DNA of 64,000 nucleotides, taken from positions 12,179,501 through 12,243,500 of the forward strand of contig NC_061781.1 in the NCBI RefSeq assembly GCF_022458985.1, in the 5' to 3' direction. The position numbers were made by a program, and so were the translations under genes. The DNA is from Mugil cephalus. Lineage: Eukaryota; Chordata; Actinopteri; Mugiliformes; Mugilidae. Of the stretch, positions 51,311-64,000 are shown piece after piece; within the stretch, counting starts at the first letter, position 1; every line of letters begins with the position of its first letter. Under the pieces are notes generated by a model. It had not been told where the DNA came from. It did no database searches and saw only the letters and a list, made by a program, of their open reading frames with translations.

Positions 51311-52205
51311 AAAAATGTACATTTACATTTACTTCTGGTTATCGTTTGCTTCAGTTAGATTATCATGGGCCTGCATAGGAAATGTAATGCTTCTTCCTCT
51401 TCAAACAAAAAAAAAACAAAAAAGCACAATAGTAGGAAGTATATGGTTTAAACATACTATTTTAAGGAGGATATGCAAATCACTTCACATTCTGTATGGT
51501 TCTCTAGTTTCAGCATATTTAACCTACTGTACTGAGGTATGAGGTAACACTTTCTCTATGGTACAATATAAATTCTTCAAAAAAGAGCAGTTAGGGTCAA
51601 TAACAGAGTAGGTTATAGGATCACACACACCTGTTTTTTATTTCTTTAGTCAAAACAGTCAAAAAGTTCAAGGACCAAATAGACTATCAAACAGCACAAA
51701 TCACGTTCAAAGCAAAAAATAATCAACTACCAGGAAATATTCAGGGCATGTTTATTCAGAGGGAGGGAAGATATAGTTTAAGGGGATTGTTTTATTTTAA
51801 GAATGTGAAAGTGGGAACAACAAGGAAAAGATATTGTGTGTCTGTTTATTTGCAAGTGGGTTAATTATTGATTACTTGTGTAAGTTGAAGGGGTGGGACT
51901 AGTTTCTACTTCCTCCTACTCCTTTTTGAACATGCAAAGGGCAAACTAATTTGCCTCTTTGGTAGTTGATGTATTTTTTAATGTTGTCTTTATTTTGTTA
52001 TATGTTTAATTATTTGTTCAGGTTGAACATAAAAAAAAATATAATAGTAAATAAAAATGAAGTCTTAAATAAAAAATAAAAAAATAAATAAAAATAAAAA
52101 TAGTGAACAAATGTATATATACATCACATAAAATTGTATTAATTTCCATTTCAATGTTTTTATTCTCTTTATTCTGACTCTCATACAGTAACCAGCCCAG
52201 GAAGG

Positions 52206-54724
52206 ATGAGTCTGAAGACGAAGAAAAAAGCTCGGTGAGTTGTGTACTCCAGACTGTTTGTGTCTTGTTCATCTTTTCCATTTGACTGTAATGACGGAAG
52301 GAATAGCTCCACCCTGATTTCTTCATAAATCTCTGCAATTGGCTTTTTTGCATTTTATATGCTACTTGAAACTGGTACTCAAACACATCTTCATCAAAAA
52401 TCCACTTATCTGGATCTTTGTTGTCGTTGTTGACATGGAAATGATGTGTGTGCTGTCTGAAGTCTGAACAACAAATCATAAACCTTAATTGTATTTACTG
52501 TAGTTTAGATTTGAGAATTGCCATTTCAGACCAATTACATGTGAAAATATATAAAGTTATAAAACAAAAAGCCTGAGCTTGTATCAGTATTAGCATATAC
52601 AGTAAGTGCTGTGTAGGGTTATCTAGTAGTTCATTTTAATTTAAGGCAGTGTTTGACCTTATGAGCTTATACTGTGCATCATCCCTTATGAGACCTTGTA
52701 CTAAACATTTGTATTAACCTCAAGTACACATCTGTTCAAATATCTGCACATGAATTTAACCATTTGTAGCCTGTAAAAAATAATTAGCCAACTTTGTAAG
52801 ATTCACAATTCATACCATTTTATTGACCAGCATGATGTTATCTATTATCATAACAGGTATTATCTAATTTTACAGTCCAATATATGTGCTTAGTGGCTCT
52901 TTGTGCCTCTTTGGTAGCTCTCTAATCCTTCTGCTTTGTTTAGGACTTCCTTCGGGGCCACAGCACCACCCTTCATTGACTACCTGAAAGATATTCTACG
53001 TCGATATCCAGATGGAGGACAGATTTTAAAGGTTGGTATTATTTGCATCAAAAACAGCTTATATAATATCTTCTTCTTTTTTTTTAATGACACAAATGTC
53101 TAACAGTATTATTCTTTTTGTATGAACTGCGTTGTCAATAAACATGATGATTTATTCTTCCATATTCTGTCCTAAAAACAGGGAATTGACTTACATAATT
53201 ATTTTATTGTTAAAAGTGTATTATTTCTGCTGCTGAAGGCATAAAACAAAACATTAAGGATGTGTTACATTTAACAAACACAACAATACTGTATGGACCT
53301 ATCCATGGAGTAAAGGTGGACAACGTCTGGTGCAATGAATTCTTTGTACGTAGGTACTATTAACACAAAACCAAACAAGTGAATTATGTGTGTGTTTGTC
53401 GTTGCTTCAGTGACCACAACCTTTACGAGAGAAATATCATTGGTGTTGAAGGGTTAGGAATGCACAGTCAGTAGTCCTTATTCAACTGGGGGCCTGTTAA
53501 AGTCTAACTGCTTGTGGACTTTCATCAAAGCTGTCCGAATGAGCAGATTGTGTTGCAGGTATAGATAGAGAAATCTAGTGCCACTCCCTGCCACTTTGTG
53601 ACCTGAGGCCCGTTTCACAAAGCAGGTTTAGTGAAAACTCTGAGTTAATTAACCCTGAAATGAGGGAAACTCTGAGTTTTCCATTTCACAAAGGGAGGTA
53701 ACTCAAACCAGAGAAAGCGGGGAAACTCTAGCCTGTTTCATAGAGAGAGGTAACTTAAGCTCTAGTCAGTTACCCGAGTAACAGACTCCATAAACCTAAC
53801 CCAGTCAGGACCAGGTTTTAGTCAATGAACCTCGGATTTCTCTCTGTCTCCACCCTCTTTCAGCCACACATGCCATTTGATTTCCTCTTTTATTCAGTCA
53901 GTCAGCAGGCGAGTTTGGCGTAGTCTTGTTCTGCTGTGAGAAATCATTAAAAAAATCAGTCAGTAGCTATTTCAGAAGTCCATTAGACACAGTAGGAGGA
54001 GACTTTTTTCACGAACATGGCATGTCCTTTTGACAACGACCCCGTGGATGAAGGTGCAGCATTACTGCACAGAGAACTAAATATTCGTCGGGAGATGGTT
54101 ATCAGACTGCGCATAGATGTTTTAACATTTAACAACTATCTTTTTGAGCAGTACCATCAGAATCTGTTTGGACAAAAGAAAAAAAAGACATAAAAGACAA
54201 ATAAATATTTGTATGAATGGGCTCAGAGGATGAGCTCCCTCCAGGGATTTCCACTTCATAGCCCTCTTCCTCCCCGTTGCCACGGTGAAAATCGAATCGG
54301 GCTACATTAATGCTGGCTTCTTATAGTTGTGGCGCATGCGCTTAACTCTGGATGAAACTACTCCGAGTTGATTAAACCAACTCAAATCCGCTGTTCTGGA
54401 ACCGGAAACTCAGAGTTTTCTAACTCAGAGAAGATCAACTCAGAGTTTAGGATCAGACTCAGAGTTTGTTGAACCTGCTTTGTGAAACGAACCCCTGGAA
54501 TAACCTAGAGAAGAATCTAAATCCTGACGGATCTCTGTCCCTATGCTAAAATTGTAATTGTCCTTGGGCACGTTTATTGTTTTTTTTTTTCAGGTTAATT
54601 CTTTTATTATTGTACACATGTACTTTTGTGTTGTTTTTATTGTCAATTTCTTGGTGCTTAGTAGCAGTTTCAGAGTACAGAGCAAAATCAAAGCCATAAT
54701 GTAATAAATGTGTTAAAAGGTTTG

Positions 54725-54755
<31 letters not shown>

Positions 54756-57700
54756 TGTGTGTGCGTGTGCGCACATGTTTGTGCTGATGGAGGCAACAGC
54801 TCAGTAAAGGAAAGAGCTGCTCTTCAGTCCGTTATGTTTATTCCACCCAGTCCCAGTATATCTGGTTCTCAGCAGTTAAGCTGGATCACAGTGGCAGGAA
54901 GCTTGCTATGACGTGTCATAACTGCTTGTCTGTTAATGGCTGTCATCTCCATTTGTCAACAGGAACTGATTCAAAATGCAGATGATGCTCAAGCCACGGA
55001 CGTGGTTTTCATACATGATGAAAGAAGCTACGGGACTGAGAGTCTTTGGACTGAGGAACTGGGAAAATACCAAGGTAATGATAATGTTTAGTGGATAACG
55101 ACATTATTTTTTTCAAGTAATGTTATTCATGTCTTTGTTTTCCAAAAATGATAAACTGAGCAACTAGAATGTATCTCATGTTCATAGTAAAAAAAGTTGT
55201 TGTCAAAATACCAATTTAACATTTTATATAGAGAGCTTCTGGGAGAAATTCCCATATGTCTATTGATTCTGTTTCCAGTCTCATTTTTATCTTACAACAT
55301 ACCTGATACCGGAGTCACTTATCTTCAAAATACTTTATTTTGTTTTTTCAAAGGTCCAGCTCTCTATGCCTACAACAACGCAGCGTTCACTGATGACGAC
55401 TGGAAAGGGATTCAGAGTGCAGGAAGGAGCATCAAACGCAATGACCCAAACAAAGTTGGGAGATTTGGAATCGGCTTCAACTCTGTTTATCACACAACAG
55501 GTGAAACCATGTATACCAACCACATACACATCTACTGTATAATAGTGTTAAATTATCATTCTTTAGTAACATGTACAATAAAATTAATCAGACAGTACTT
55601 GATGTTCATCCACAGATGTGCCAAGTATATTCAGTTCAGGACACCTTGGGTTTCTGGACCCCCAAGAAAAGACATTTGGAGAAGGAAAAGGAGGGTTCCT
55701 GTGGTCTTTGGATGATGACGAACACCAAGAAGTTCTAATGAACATGCATGACCAGTTCCAACCCTTTCGAGATATCGTTTCGCTTGTAAGTGAACAAGAA
55801 TGGTCAAAGGTTGTCATGGAGGATCAGAAATTTGACGGGACCATTTTCAGATTCCCATTACGCAAAGAAACATCAGAAATTTCAGATAATCTTTATGACT
55901 CAGATAGGGTGGTTGAACTTTTTGATAGCTTCATTGCAGATGCAGACTTAAGCCTCCTCTTCTTGAAAAACGTGACCTCTGTGTCCTTATTACATGTTAA
56001 TGTAGATGGCATTGTCACCACCAGACTTGAAGTGAAATCCTCAGTCTGCACAAAAGAGGTTCTGGAGTCAGAAGAAGAGTCAGTTATCGAGAGTGAGACA
56101 CGATTCAAAGTGATAGCTCTCAATTCAGAAAACCACAAAGAAACAAAATGGCTTGTGACAACGTGTACCATGAAAGAGGGAAAAGTGGAGGAGCTTGATT
56201 CCCTTGCAGAAAAGTTGAGCTTTTTACCTCGAGTTGACTTGGCATTTGCTTGTGGTGAGAAGAGAGACTGTAGCGAGAGTAGACTGAGCTGCTTCCTCCC
56301 CCTCCCAAACAATGACTCCAACAAGACAGGTCTGCCAGTTTATGTCAATGCATGCTTTGGCCTCACAGACAATAGAAGACAAATCAAGTGGCAAGAGGAG
56401 GATCAGAAACATGATGACCACGCTCTGTGGAATGAATTGTTGATGAAGGAAGTGCTCCCTCGCGCATACATCATGATCATTAAAGATGCCATCCAACTTG
56501 CCAAAGAATCTATCTTCCCAGTCTCTTCTGTGTACAATCTGTGGCCGGACATCGCCCAGGTACAACACAAGGACAAATGGTATGATGTTGCTCTGGATGT
56601 TTTTCGTCATGTATTCACACAGAATGTGGCCATCCTGTCCCTTGCCAAAAATGAAAGACAATTCATCACTCCAGCAGAAGCCGTGTTCCCTTGTAATGAT
56701 CCAACAAGCATTGACATACTGTCTGTCATTGAAAGGACTTTGATTTCCTGTGGAGAAAATCTTGTGACTCTACCAGCCAGTGCTACAAGGGCTATAAATG
56801 AAGCCTATCCATATCCAGATACGTTAACATATGTGACGCCAACCTTCTTCAGGGACATTCTCCGCAGCACTGGAGTACATACCTTGAGCAAAGATGACAA
56901 ACTCTGTCTTTTAGAGTACATTTTGAGTGATGGAAAATCAACCAATCAACCAATTTAACATTTTATATAGAGAGCTTCTGGGAGAAATTCCCATATGTCT
57001 ATTGATTCTGTTTCCAGTCTCATTTTTATCTTACAACATACCTGATACCGGAGTCACTTATCTTCAAAATACTTTATTTTGTTTTTTCAAAGGTCCAGCT
57101 CTCTATGCCTACAACAACGCAGCGTTCACTGATGACGACTGGAAAGGGATTCAGAGTGCAGGAAGGAGCATCAAACGCAATGACCCAAACAAAGTTGGGA
57201 GATTTGGAATCGGCTTCAACTCTGTTTATCACACAACAGGTGAAACCATGTATACCAACCACATACACATCTACTGTATAATAGTGTTAAATTATCATTC
57301 TTTAGTAACATGTACAATAAAATTAATCAGACAGTACTTGATGTTCATCCACAGATGTGCCAAGTATATTCAGTTCAGGACACCTTGGGTTTCTGGACCC
57401 CCAAGAAAAGACATTTGGAGAAGGAAAAGGAGGGTTCCTGTGGTCTTTGGATGATGACGAACACCAAGAAGTTCTAATGAACATGCATGACCAGTTCCAA
57501 CTCTGTCTTTTAGAGTACATTTTGAGTGATGGAAAATCAACCAATCAACCAATGAGTGATGGAAAATACGAAGAACTCGAGGGCCTTCAGCTGCTTCCAC
57601 TCAGCGATGGTTCTTTCATATCTTTCACAAACAGAGAGGAGGACACTGCTTTAATTGACAGCATCGAATTTCCAAGGTAGGTTTTAATTTATCTGTTGTG

Positions 57701-60700
57701 TGACTATTACCTGATCATGAGAATTAAAGAAAATTACTTATATAGGTGCCAAATTGTCAGTGGTTGTCTTTTGTGAAATGTATTAATGAACAAACTTATC
57801 TTTGCTGCAGAATATTGCTGCCAAACTGTAAACACCTCTTCATCCCACGTGATCTCAGTTCAGCCTGTAGTGCCCATCTGAAACAAGTGGCCAGAAAAAG
57901 TAGGTCATGGTCAATTTCAAGGTTATTTTCATGTGCCATATGCAAGTGTAGACACTATGAACACATATTTATTTTATTTATTTATTTAAATCCCAAATAT
58001 CTGTTCTTTTAGATTTATTCATGGTCATCAACGTTGACGCAGACCACGTGGCTGAATACACAAGAAGGCATATGCCCCAGGACTGGAAGCAGACGGGGAC
58101 AGCATTTGTTACATGGGACATCAGCAACAGTCAGCATCCACCATTAGACTGGATTCAAGAGCTCTGGAAGTTTCTCAACACACACTTCAGTGAGTTAAGT
58201 CATTTCACTGAACTACCTATAATACCAGTCAGTCCTCTGTCTGTCAGTCAGCCTGTAATTCTAGCAAAGCTACAACACAACACAACCATGATTTTTCAGA
58301 AAAACAAGCAGGGTAGTTTACCAGACCAAATAGCCCAACTGGTGACCAGAGTTGGAGGCACAGTAGTGAGAGGAAACCAGTGGCTCAAGCACCAAGACCT
58401 TGACTCCTATGTACTGTGTCCATCTCCGAGGAGTGTCATGGTGGTCTTGATGAATTTAGATACCCAGCATCTCATCAGAGAACTCAAAACTGTGTCTGAC
58501 AGAGCAAGAAAGGAACTGAAAGATTACCTCTCTTACCTGGATTCTCTCTCAGGCCAAGAGAAAGATTTGCTCTCAAAGTTGCCTCTGTTTCAAACCATGA
58601 AAGGATTCTGTGTTGCAGCTGAATACAAAAAAGCTGTGCTTGTAACATCTGCCCCGACAATACCAAAAGAGCTCCCTATGCCTGATTCAGTCATCCAGTG
58701 TGCAACTGAGGCAGATCGCAGGTTGTTACAGCTGCTAAAAGTTAATCTCTTGGACACAGCAGCAGCTGCCAATGTTCTCATTGACTGTATTGAGATGGGG
58801 GCTTGCAGCACTGAAGACACTCAGAAAATAATGACCTGGATTTTACAGCATGGTAATATCCTTTTCTCTCAAAATCAGTCGGTGAAGCACAGATGCAAGG
58901 ACTTGAGCTTCATCGAAATAAACGGAGAGCTGAAAAAGACCTCAAGCTTTTTTGATCCAAGAATTCAAAGTTTTAAAGTCATATTTGAGTCAGACTTCTT
59001 CCCCCCATCTTTATACACTCGGACACAGCAGATGCTAGAAAGCCTAACTGATCTTGGATTAATAAATAAAGAAGTGGATGTGTCACCTGAACACTTGTTG
59101 CATGCTGCCACACTTATTGAGAAACTGCATGGGGACTCTGAAACCGAGGCTCTCAAAAGAGCTGAGGTTCTCTTGGAGATGCTGGATGGTAATGATCTGC
59201 TGTCTAGATTTTCTCGTAAGCAGCTTCAACATCTTAAAATGCTAAAATGGCTACCATGTGATCAACCCGATAAGGACAAAAGTCAATTCAGTAATGAATC
59301 TCGGAAAAGGTGTTTCTTCTGCCCAGACGAAGTAAGACATTCTGTGTATGAGGACATTGTTGGACATGTAATGCCTCTAGTTGGAAAGCTCACTGACAGA
59401 GTTAGCATCAAACTTGACTTCAAACGTCTACCTCCGCCTGAAAAAGTGATTGAGAATTTGACATTCTTGACATCAAAAGCAGAAGAAATGGTTGATCCTG
59501 ATACAAATGTGGATTTCAAAAGAAAGTTGCACAGCATTTACAAACACATGGAAGAAAACATCTCTGCATTTGAAACCGTGATGAACAATAAGACACGCTG
59601 GCTGTGGGCACAAAACCATTTCGTTTCACCACAGGATCTGGTTCTTGACTATCCACGTGATCTGGATCTGAGTTCTTACATTGGGATAGTGCCAAAAGAA
59701 TTTTTGCCATACAAGAAGTTGCTCCAGAAGTTTGGCCTGAGATCATTTCTTTCAAATGAAGAAATTGTTGGTATTCTTCACACTATCCAGCAATCAATTG
59801 AAGCAAGGCAAGAGCCATTTGCTAGTTCCTCTGAGGTAAAAGTGTCAATAGAAATTCTCAACTGGTTGTGGAGAGAGAAGAAGACCGTAGAGGATGACAT
59901 CCCAGTGCCTGTCATCATAGAGGGAGAAAGATTTACTCTTAAACCATGTTCAACAGCAGTCTTCTGTGATGTAAGCAAAAATGGGCTGAAAGAACTCGAA
60001 TATAGCCCAGAAGAAATTTATGTAACTCATGACGAAATCCTAAAAGCAACAGCTGAATGGTTGAATATTCAATTTCTCAGCACCTACATCCTCGATCCAG
60101 AGCTAGTGGGGATTGAACAGTGTGGACAATCTGAACCAATAACAATGAGGATTAAAAATATTCTGAAAGAGTATGATGAAGAAAGTGACATCTTCAAAGA
60201 GCTCGTTCAAAACGCAGAGGATGCTGGGGCAGATGTCTGTAAATTCTTGGTGGATTTACGAGTACACAAATATGCCCCTGAAAGTCTCATTGACCCTGAC
60301 ATGGCTCTTTGTCAGGGTCCTTGTCTTTGGGCTTTTAATAATGAGCAGTTCAAAGCTGAGGATTGGGCAAATATTGTCAGAGTTGGCGCTGCTTCAAAAG
60401 AAACCAAAGTAGAGAAAATTGGAAAGTTTGGACTTGGATTTAATACTGTGTATCATTTAACAGATGTCCCCTCCATCCTCAGTGGCAACCATCTTCTCAT
60501 ACTGGATCCAAATGTTACTCACCTTAAAAAGCACATCAAAATCAAAACTAATCCTGGAATCAAGCTGAATCTTTCCCAGCAGCAACTGTTTAATTGTTTT
60601 CCAGGCCAGTTTGGACCATATGAAGGAATTTTTGACTGCAATTTCACTAGTCAAAGTCATGAATCTTATCGAGGCACTCTGATCAAGCTACCTTTCCGAA

Positions 60701-63700
60701 CTGAAGAAGAGGCTCTCAAGTCAGAAATAAGCCAAAGGGTGCATCACACACGTGATATCATTGCTCTTCAACAGCATTTTACTGAGAATTCACAAACTCA
60801 CCTCCTTTTTCTGAAGAAAATGAAAGCATTATCCCTTCTAAATATTTCAAAGGGTGCATCAACTCCACCAAAAGGTGATGAAACAGAAAATGTCCTCACT
60901 GTCTCTAAAACCGTTATGAGCACAATGATGGTTACTGATGAAACCAGTGTGTCAAAGCAGTGTCAAGCTGAAAAATCACTGATGACAGCTGATGGTAAAT
61001 GCAAGGAGATAATAAACTGCTGCACAATCAACATTGTCCAAATAACCAGTGAGCAGTCTGGAGTAACAGAAGTCCAGTCCTGGCTCCTGTACAACTGCTT
61101 TGGGACAGATCAGTCATTGAAAATGGCCCTTGAAGAAAACAGCCATGCCAAGTTTTCTTTGCCGATTGGTGGGATTGCTGTGCCCTTGCAAAATAATCCA
61201 GACACTGGAAAACTGGCCTCATTACAAACACATCTTGTTGGACAAGTGTTTTGCTTCCTCCCTCTTCCTATTCACACAGGTCTTCCAGTCAATGTAAATG
61301 GAACATTTGCTGTGACAAGCAACCGAAAAGGTCTATGGGAAAGTGGAGTGAAAAATGACTGGAACAAAGCACTCCTCCAGGATCCTGTAGTGACCGCATA
61401 TATTACTGCACTCTTGGCACTAAAAGAAATGTCTGAAGACAAACAGCTGGAGACCTACTGTTATCACACATTTTGGCCTGACAGGGAGAAAGTGAGTGAA
61501 ACTTTCAAGCCACTGGTGGATGCATTTTATATTGCCATTGCTCAACAGTCCACTGGCCCAGAACTCTTTAGTGATGGAGAAAGCTGGTGCTCAATGAATA
61601 ATGCCATATTTTTACATGAGACCATTGACGAGAATGAAGACATCAGTGCCCTTGCAGCACAGGTATGCAAGAAATATGCAGAAGAATCCAATCATGTTGT
61701 CCCACTTCCACGGTGGGTGAGAAACAACTTCAAGCTGGCAGGCCTGGGTGAGGTTTTACAAAACAGGACCTGGAACTGGGAGAAGTTTTACAGAGAAGCA
61801 GTGTTCAATAATCTTAGTACCATGGACCCCCAGAGTAGAAATACTCTTGTGCTGCATGCTATTGACCTTCACATCACAGAAATTGACAATCTGTTGGTCC
61901 GCTATCCATGCATACCGACACAAGATGGACAGCTGCAATACATCCGGAAACTAGTGAATCCATCAGGGAAGGTGGCTTGTCTTTTCGAACCAGGCGAGGG
62001 ACGCTTGCTTGGTGGGACAGAGAATGACTTTTGTGCTCCCAGAAGGATTCAACGCTTATTGGAACTTGGAATGACAAATGATCATCTCCCACTGGATGAC
62101 ATCACAGAGAAAGCAAGAACAATAACTAAAACCTGGAATACCAACAAAGAGAAAGCATATGTGCATTTGAAGTGCCTACTTGAGCTTATGAGGTATCACA
62201 TGCTTGAGACAGATTCTTGTCACTGGGAAACACTGAGGATGACTGCATTTCTCCCAGCATTTCCCCCTGGTGATACAAATAAGGACGGAAATGTAACACT
62301 TAAAATGCCCACTGAAGTTTTTAGTGACAAATGCTCCCTACTTGTTAACATGACACGACCTGTGCTGGATCACCTCAGTCTGAAAATACACTACACTGAT
62401 CCACTCCTGCAAGTTTTGGGAGTTAAGAGCAGTCCAGAGCCGAGGACGGTGATTCGCCAGCTGCAAGAAGCATCTAAGCAATCTCAATCCACTGATATAT
62501 CCATGCTTCACAACATAGCAAATGAATGCTATAAGTTTCTAGATCAGTGGGTCAGTGATTCTGGGAATTCCACTTTCATTTCACAGTGTGCACGTTCATT
62601 CCCATTCATCTTTGTTGGTAATACATTTGTAAATGTCAACCGCGTAGCTGAAAGTGAGCAACTCAAAGCAAAGCCCTATCTCCATGTACTTCCGCCTGCC
62701 TTTACTATTTACAGAAGTCTTTGGAAAAGTGCAGGTGTTACAAAGAAATTTACAGTCCTTCAGTTTCGAAGTGTGCTCCAAGAACTGCATACTCAACATG
62801 GAAGCAAGCCACTGCCACAAACAGATCTATCAATTTGCCTCACAATTTTAAACAATGGGATTTATGAGGCCAAAGAGGAAACAACGGGTGACTGGCTGAT
62901 ACCCAATGAGCAAGGGGTCTTACAACCTGCAACTGAGCTGTTTTACAATGACAGCCCATGGATACCAGTCACTAAAGATATCACACTGTGTCACAAAAAT
63001 ATCCCACGTCCAATGGCTCACCACTTTGGAATCAAAACAACCAGACATCATACTCTGGACAACTGTGTAGCTGACAACATTTCACCATTTAGTTTTGAGT
63101 TTGAACAGAAGGAACAACTCAGTGTTAGAATAAAAAACATAATTTCAGCTTATCCATCAAAGAAAGATATCCTTAAAGAGTTAATCCAAAATGCAGATGA
63201 TGCAGAGGCAACAGAAATTCACTTTGTTTGGGACAAACGAGAGCATGGAAAAGAAAAAACATTTGGGGAGAAATGGAACCCCCTTCAAGGTCCAGCACTG
63301 TGTGTGTTCAACAATAAAGTGTTTTCTGATGCCGACTTGAACGGCATTCAACAGCTAGGAGAAGGAGGAAAACACAACTCTCCAGGGAAGATAGGAAAAT
63401 ATGGAGTTGGATTCAACTCTGTTTACCATCTGACTGATTGCCCTTCAATCCTCACTGGTGATCAAATCCTTTGCATTTCTGACCCCAATCAAAAATACAT
63501 TGAAAGTCATTCAGACAAACCACCAGCTGGAATTGGCTATAACCTAGATGACAGATTTAAGGCAACGTACATAGATGTCTACAAATCCTTCCTTCCAGAC
63601 ATCTTTTCTCTTAAAGAGGGCACCATGTTTAGATTACCCCTGAGGATGGGCACCAGTGCAAACTGTTCCAAAATATCAAAAGAAGGAGTGACTGACCGTG

Positions 63701-64000
63701 ACATGAAAGAGCTGTGCTCTGCCCTGTCTGAAGATCCTGAAGGACTAATTTGTTTCTGAAAAACATCTGTAAAATAAAAGTCCATGAAATTGATGAACAA
63801 TCAGGAAAACTTAAAATCATCTATGAGGTCGAAAAAAGTCTTCCACAAGAGAGCAAGGAAGAAAAAGATGGTTTTATAAAATGTCTACAAAATGCCGTAC
63901 AATCTGGCATGACGGTGACCCCCAAAAAGACTTTTTATGAAGTCATGATTTCCACCTCAGATGAAACACAAAGTAAATGGATTGTTGCAGAACAGTTTGG
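52206..64000 (+). CDS. Sacsin-like giant GHKL protein, copy B (partial, rearranged)
   Basis: The second copy of the gene at 25139, cut by the window edge inside the third sacsin repeat. Exons 1-4: 52206-52234, 52944-53031, 54963-55074 and 55354-55500. Exon 5 starts at 55616 but runs into inserted sequence and a stop at 56958. A second exon 4 (57093-57239) and a shortened exon 5 (57355-57676) follow, then exon 6 (57811-57899) and exon 7 from 58013. Splicing exon 3 straight to the second exon 4 would keep frame and lose about 370 residues, so a shortened protein is possible. In exon 7 a T-run is one base shorter than in copy A (near 63750), which gives a stop at 63759. Where copy A lost a base at its C-run, copy B is in frame. 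N-boxes and G2 boxes are conserved. Whether it is functional is open. Confidence 0.75.
53606..54494 (+). mobile_element. Shorter Harbinger copy in intron 2 of copy B
   Basis: Same insertion site, CTG flanks and ends as the element in copy A. About 560 internal bases, including the Myb/SANT-like part, are missing. The deletion joins at a GGATT shared by both sides in copy A. The transposase start reads slightly further here ([11 protein letters not shown]) than in A. Confidence 0.8.
54724..54772. repeat. (GT)n microsatellite, copy B
   Basis: A GT run with a few interruptions, longer than its counterpart in copy A. Confidence 0.85.
56950..57553 (+). repeat. Local duplication of intron 3 end, exon 4 and parts of exon 5 in copy B
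   Basis: 56950-57500 repeats 55211-55761, and 57501-57553 repeats 56902-56954. The two source blocks are 1.1 kb apart in exon 5 but are fused in the repeat. Both junctions carry the added stretch TCAACCAATCAACC, which is absent from copy A. It looks like a tandem duplication followed by an in-frame internal deletion, or template switching. Confidence 0.8.

Larger units (their letters stand above)
47836..64000. repeat. Tandem duplication unit B (continues past the window)
   Basis: This is the second copy of the segment that starts at 21432. It differs from A by insertion of a Crypton-like and a LINE fragment upstream of the gene, deletion of about 420 bases in intron 2 (A 26487-26900), a shorter Harbinger copy, and a rearranged exon 4/5 block. 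Confidence 0.85.

Noticed and set aside
54546-54776. Minus-strand frame of alternating His/Thr
   Set aside because: It is the translation of the GT/CA microsatellite.
56927-57454. Apparent small gene containing [19 protein letters not shown]
   Set aside because: It is the duplicated exon 4 read through flanking intron sequence, part of the copy B rearrangement.
1-64000. LTR retroelements or other virus-like elements, CRISPR arrays, rRNA genes
   Set aside because: I looked for polymerase, capsid and integrase motifs, long paired terminal repeats and regular spacers, and saw none.

Overview
The window is nuclear DNA from a ray-finned fish, most likely a teleost. It has compact vertebrate genes with GT-AG introns, AATAAA poly(A) signals, fish-type Harbinger, Crypton and LINE fragments, and many microsatellites. 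The species cannot be named from the sequence. No LTR retroelement, virus-like element, CRISPR array or rRNA gene was seen.

Left part (1-22.3 kb): four ordinary host genes. A SON-family RS-rich splicing factor lies on the minus strand (coding exons 7432 to 1085, untranslated first exon near 9.8-9.95 kb). It is head-to-head with ERCC1 (plus, 10636-13651), with a shared promoter region between them. PRMT2 follows (plus, 14745-19815, all nine coding exons readable). Tail-to-tail with it is a C2H2 zinc-finger gene (minus, 20661-21680).

Right part (21.4-64 kb): a large tandem duplication with a period of about 26.4 kb. The unit begins inside the zinc-finger exon (21432 in copy A, 47836 in copy B). 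It carries the zinc-finger 5' end, a short TATA promoter with interferon-response-like sites, and a giant sacsin-like gene encoding three GHKL/sacsin repeats, a J domain and a HEPN domain. Copy A (25139-42250) is complete at about 4270 residues but contains five one-base frame breaks, all in short homopolymers. Copy B (52206 to the window edge) is truncated by the window, has one such break, and has a rearranged exon 4/5 block. A 5.6 kb spacer separates the copies and holds only repeats and one unassigned coding-like scrap.

The most interesting part is the sacsin-like pair. These are two near-identical GHKL-J-HEPN giant proteins without the N-terminal ubiquitin-like domain of true sacsin, behind a promoter that looks interferon-inducible. 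The copies are evolving by duplication, local rearrangement and apparent gene conversion. That suggests an inducible immune or stress role, but this is inference from sequence layout alone.
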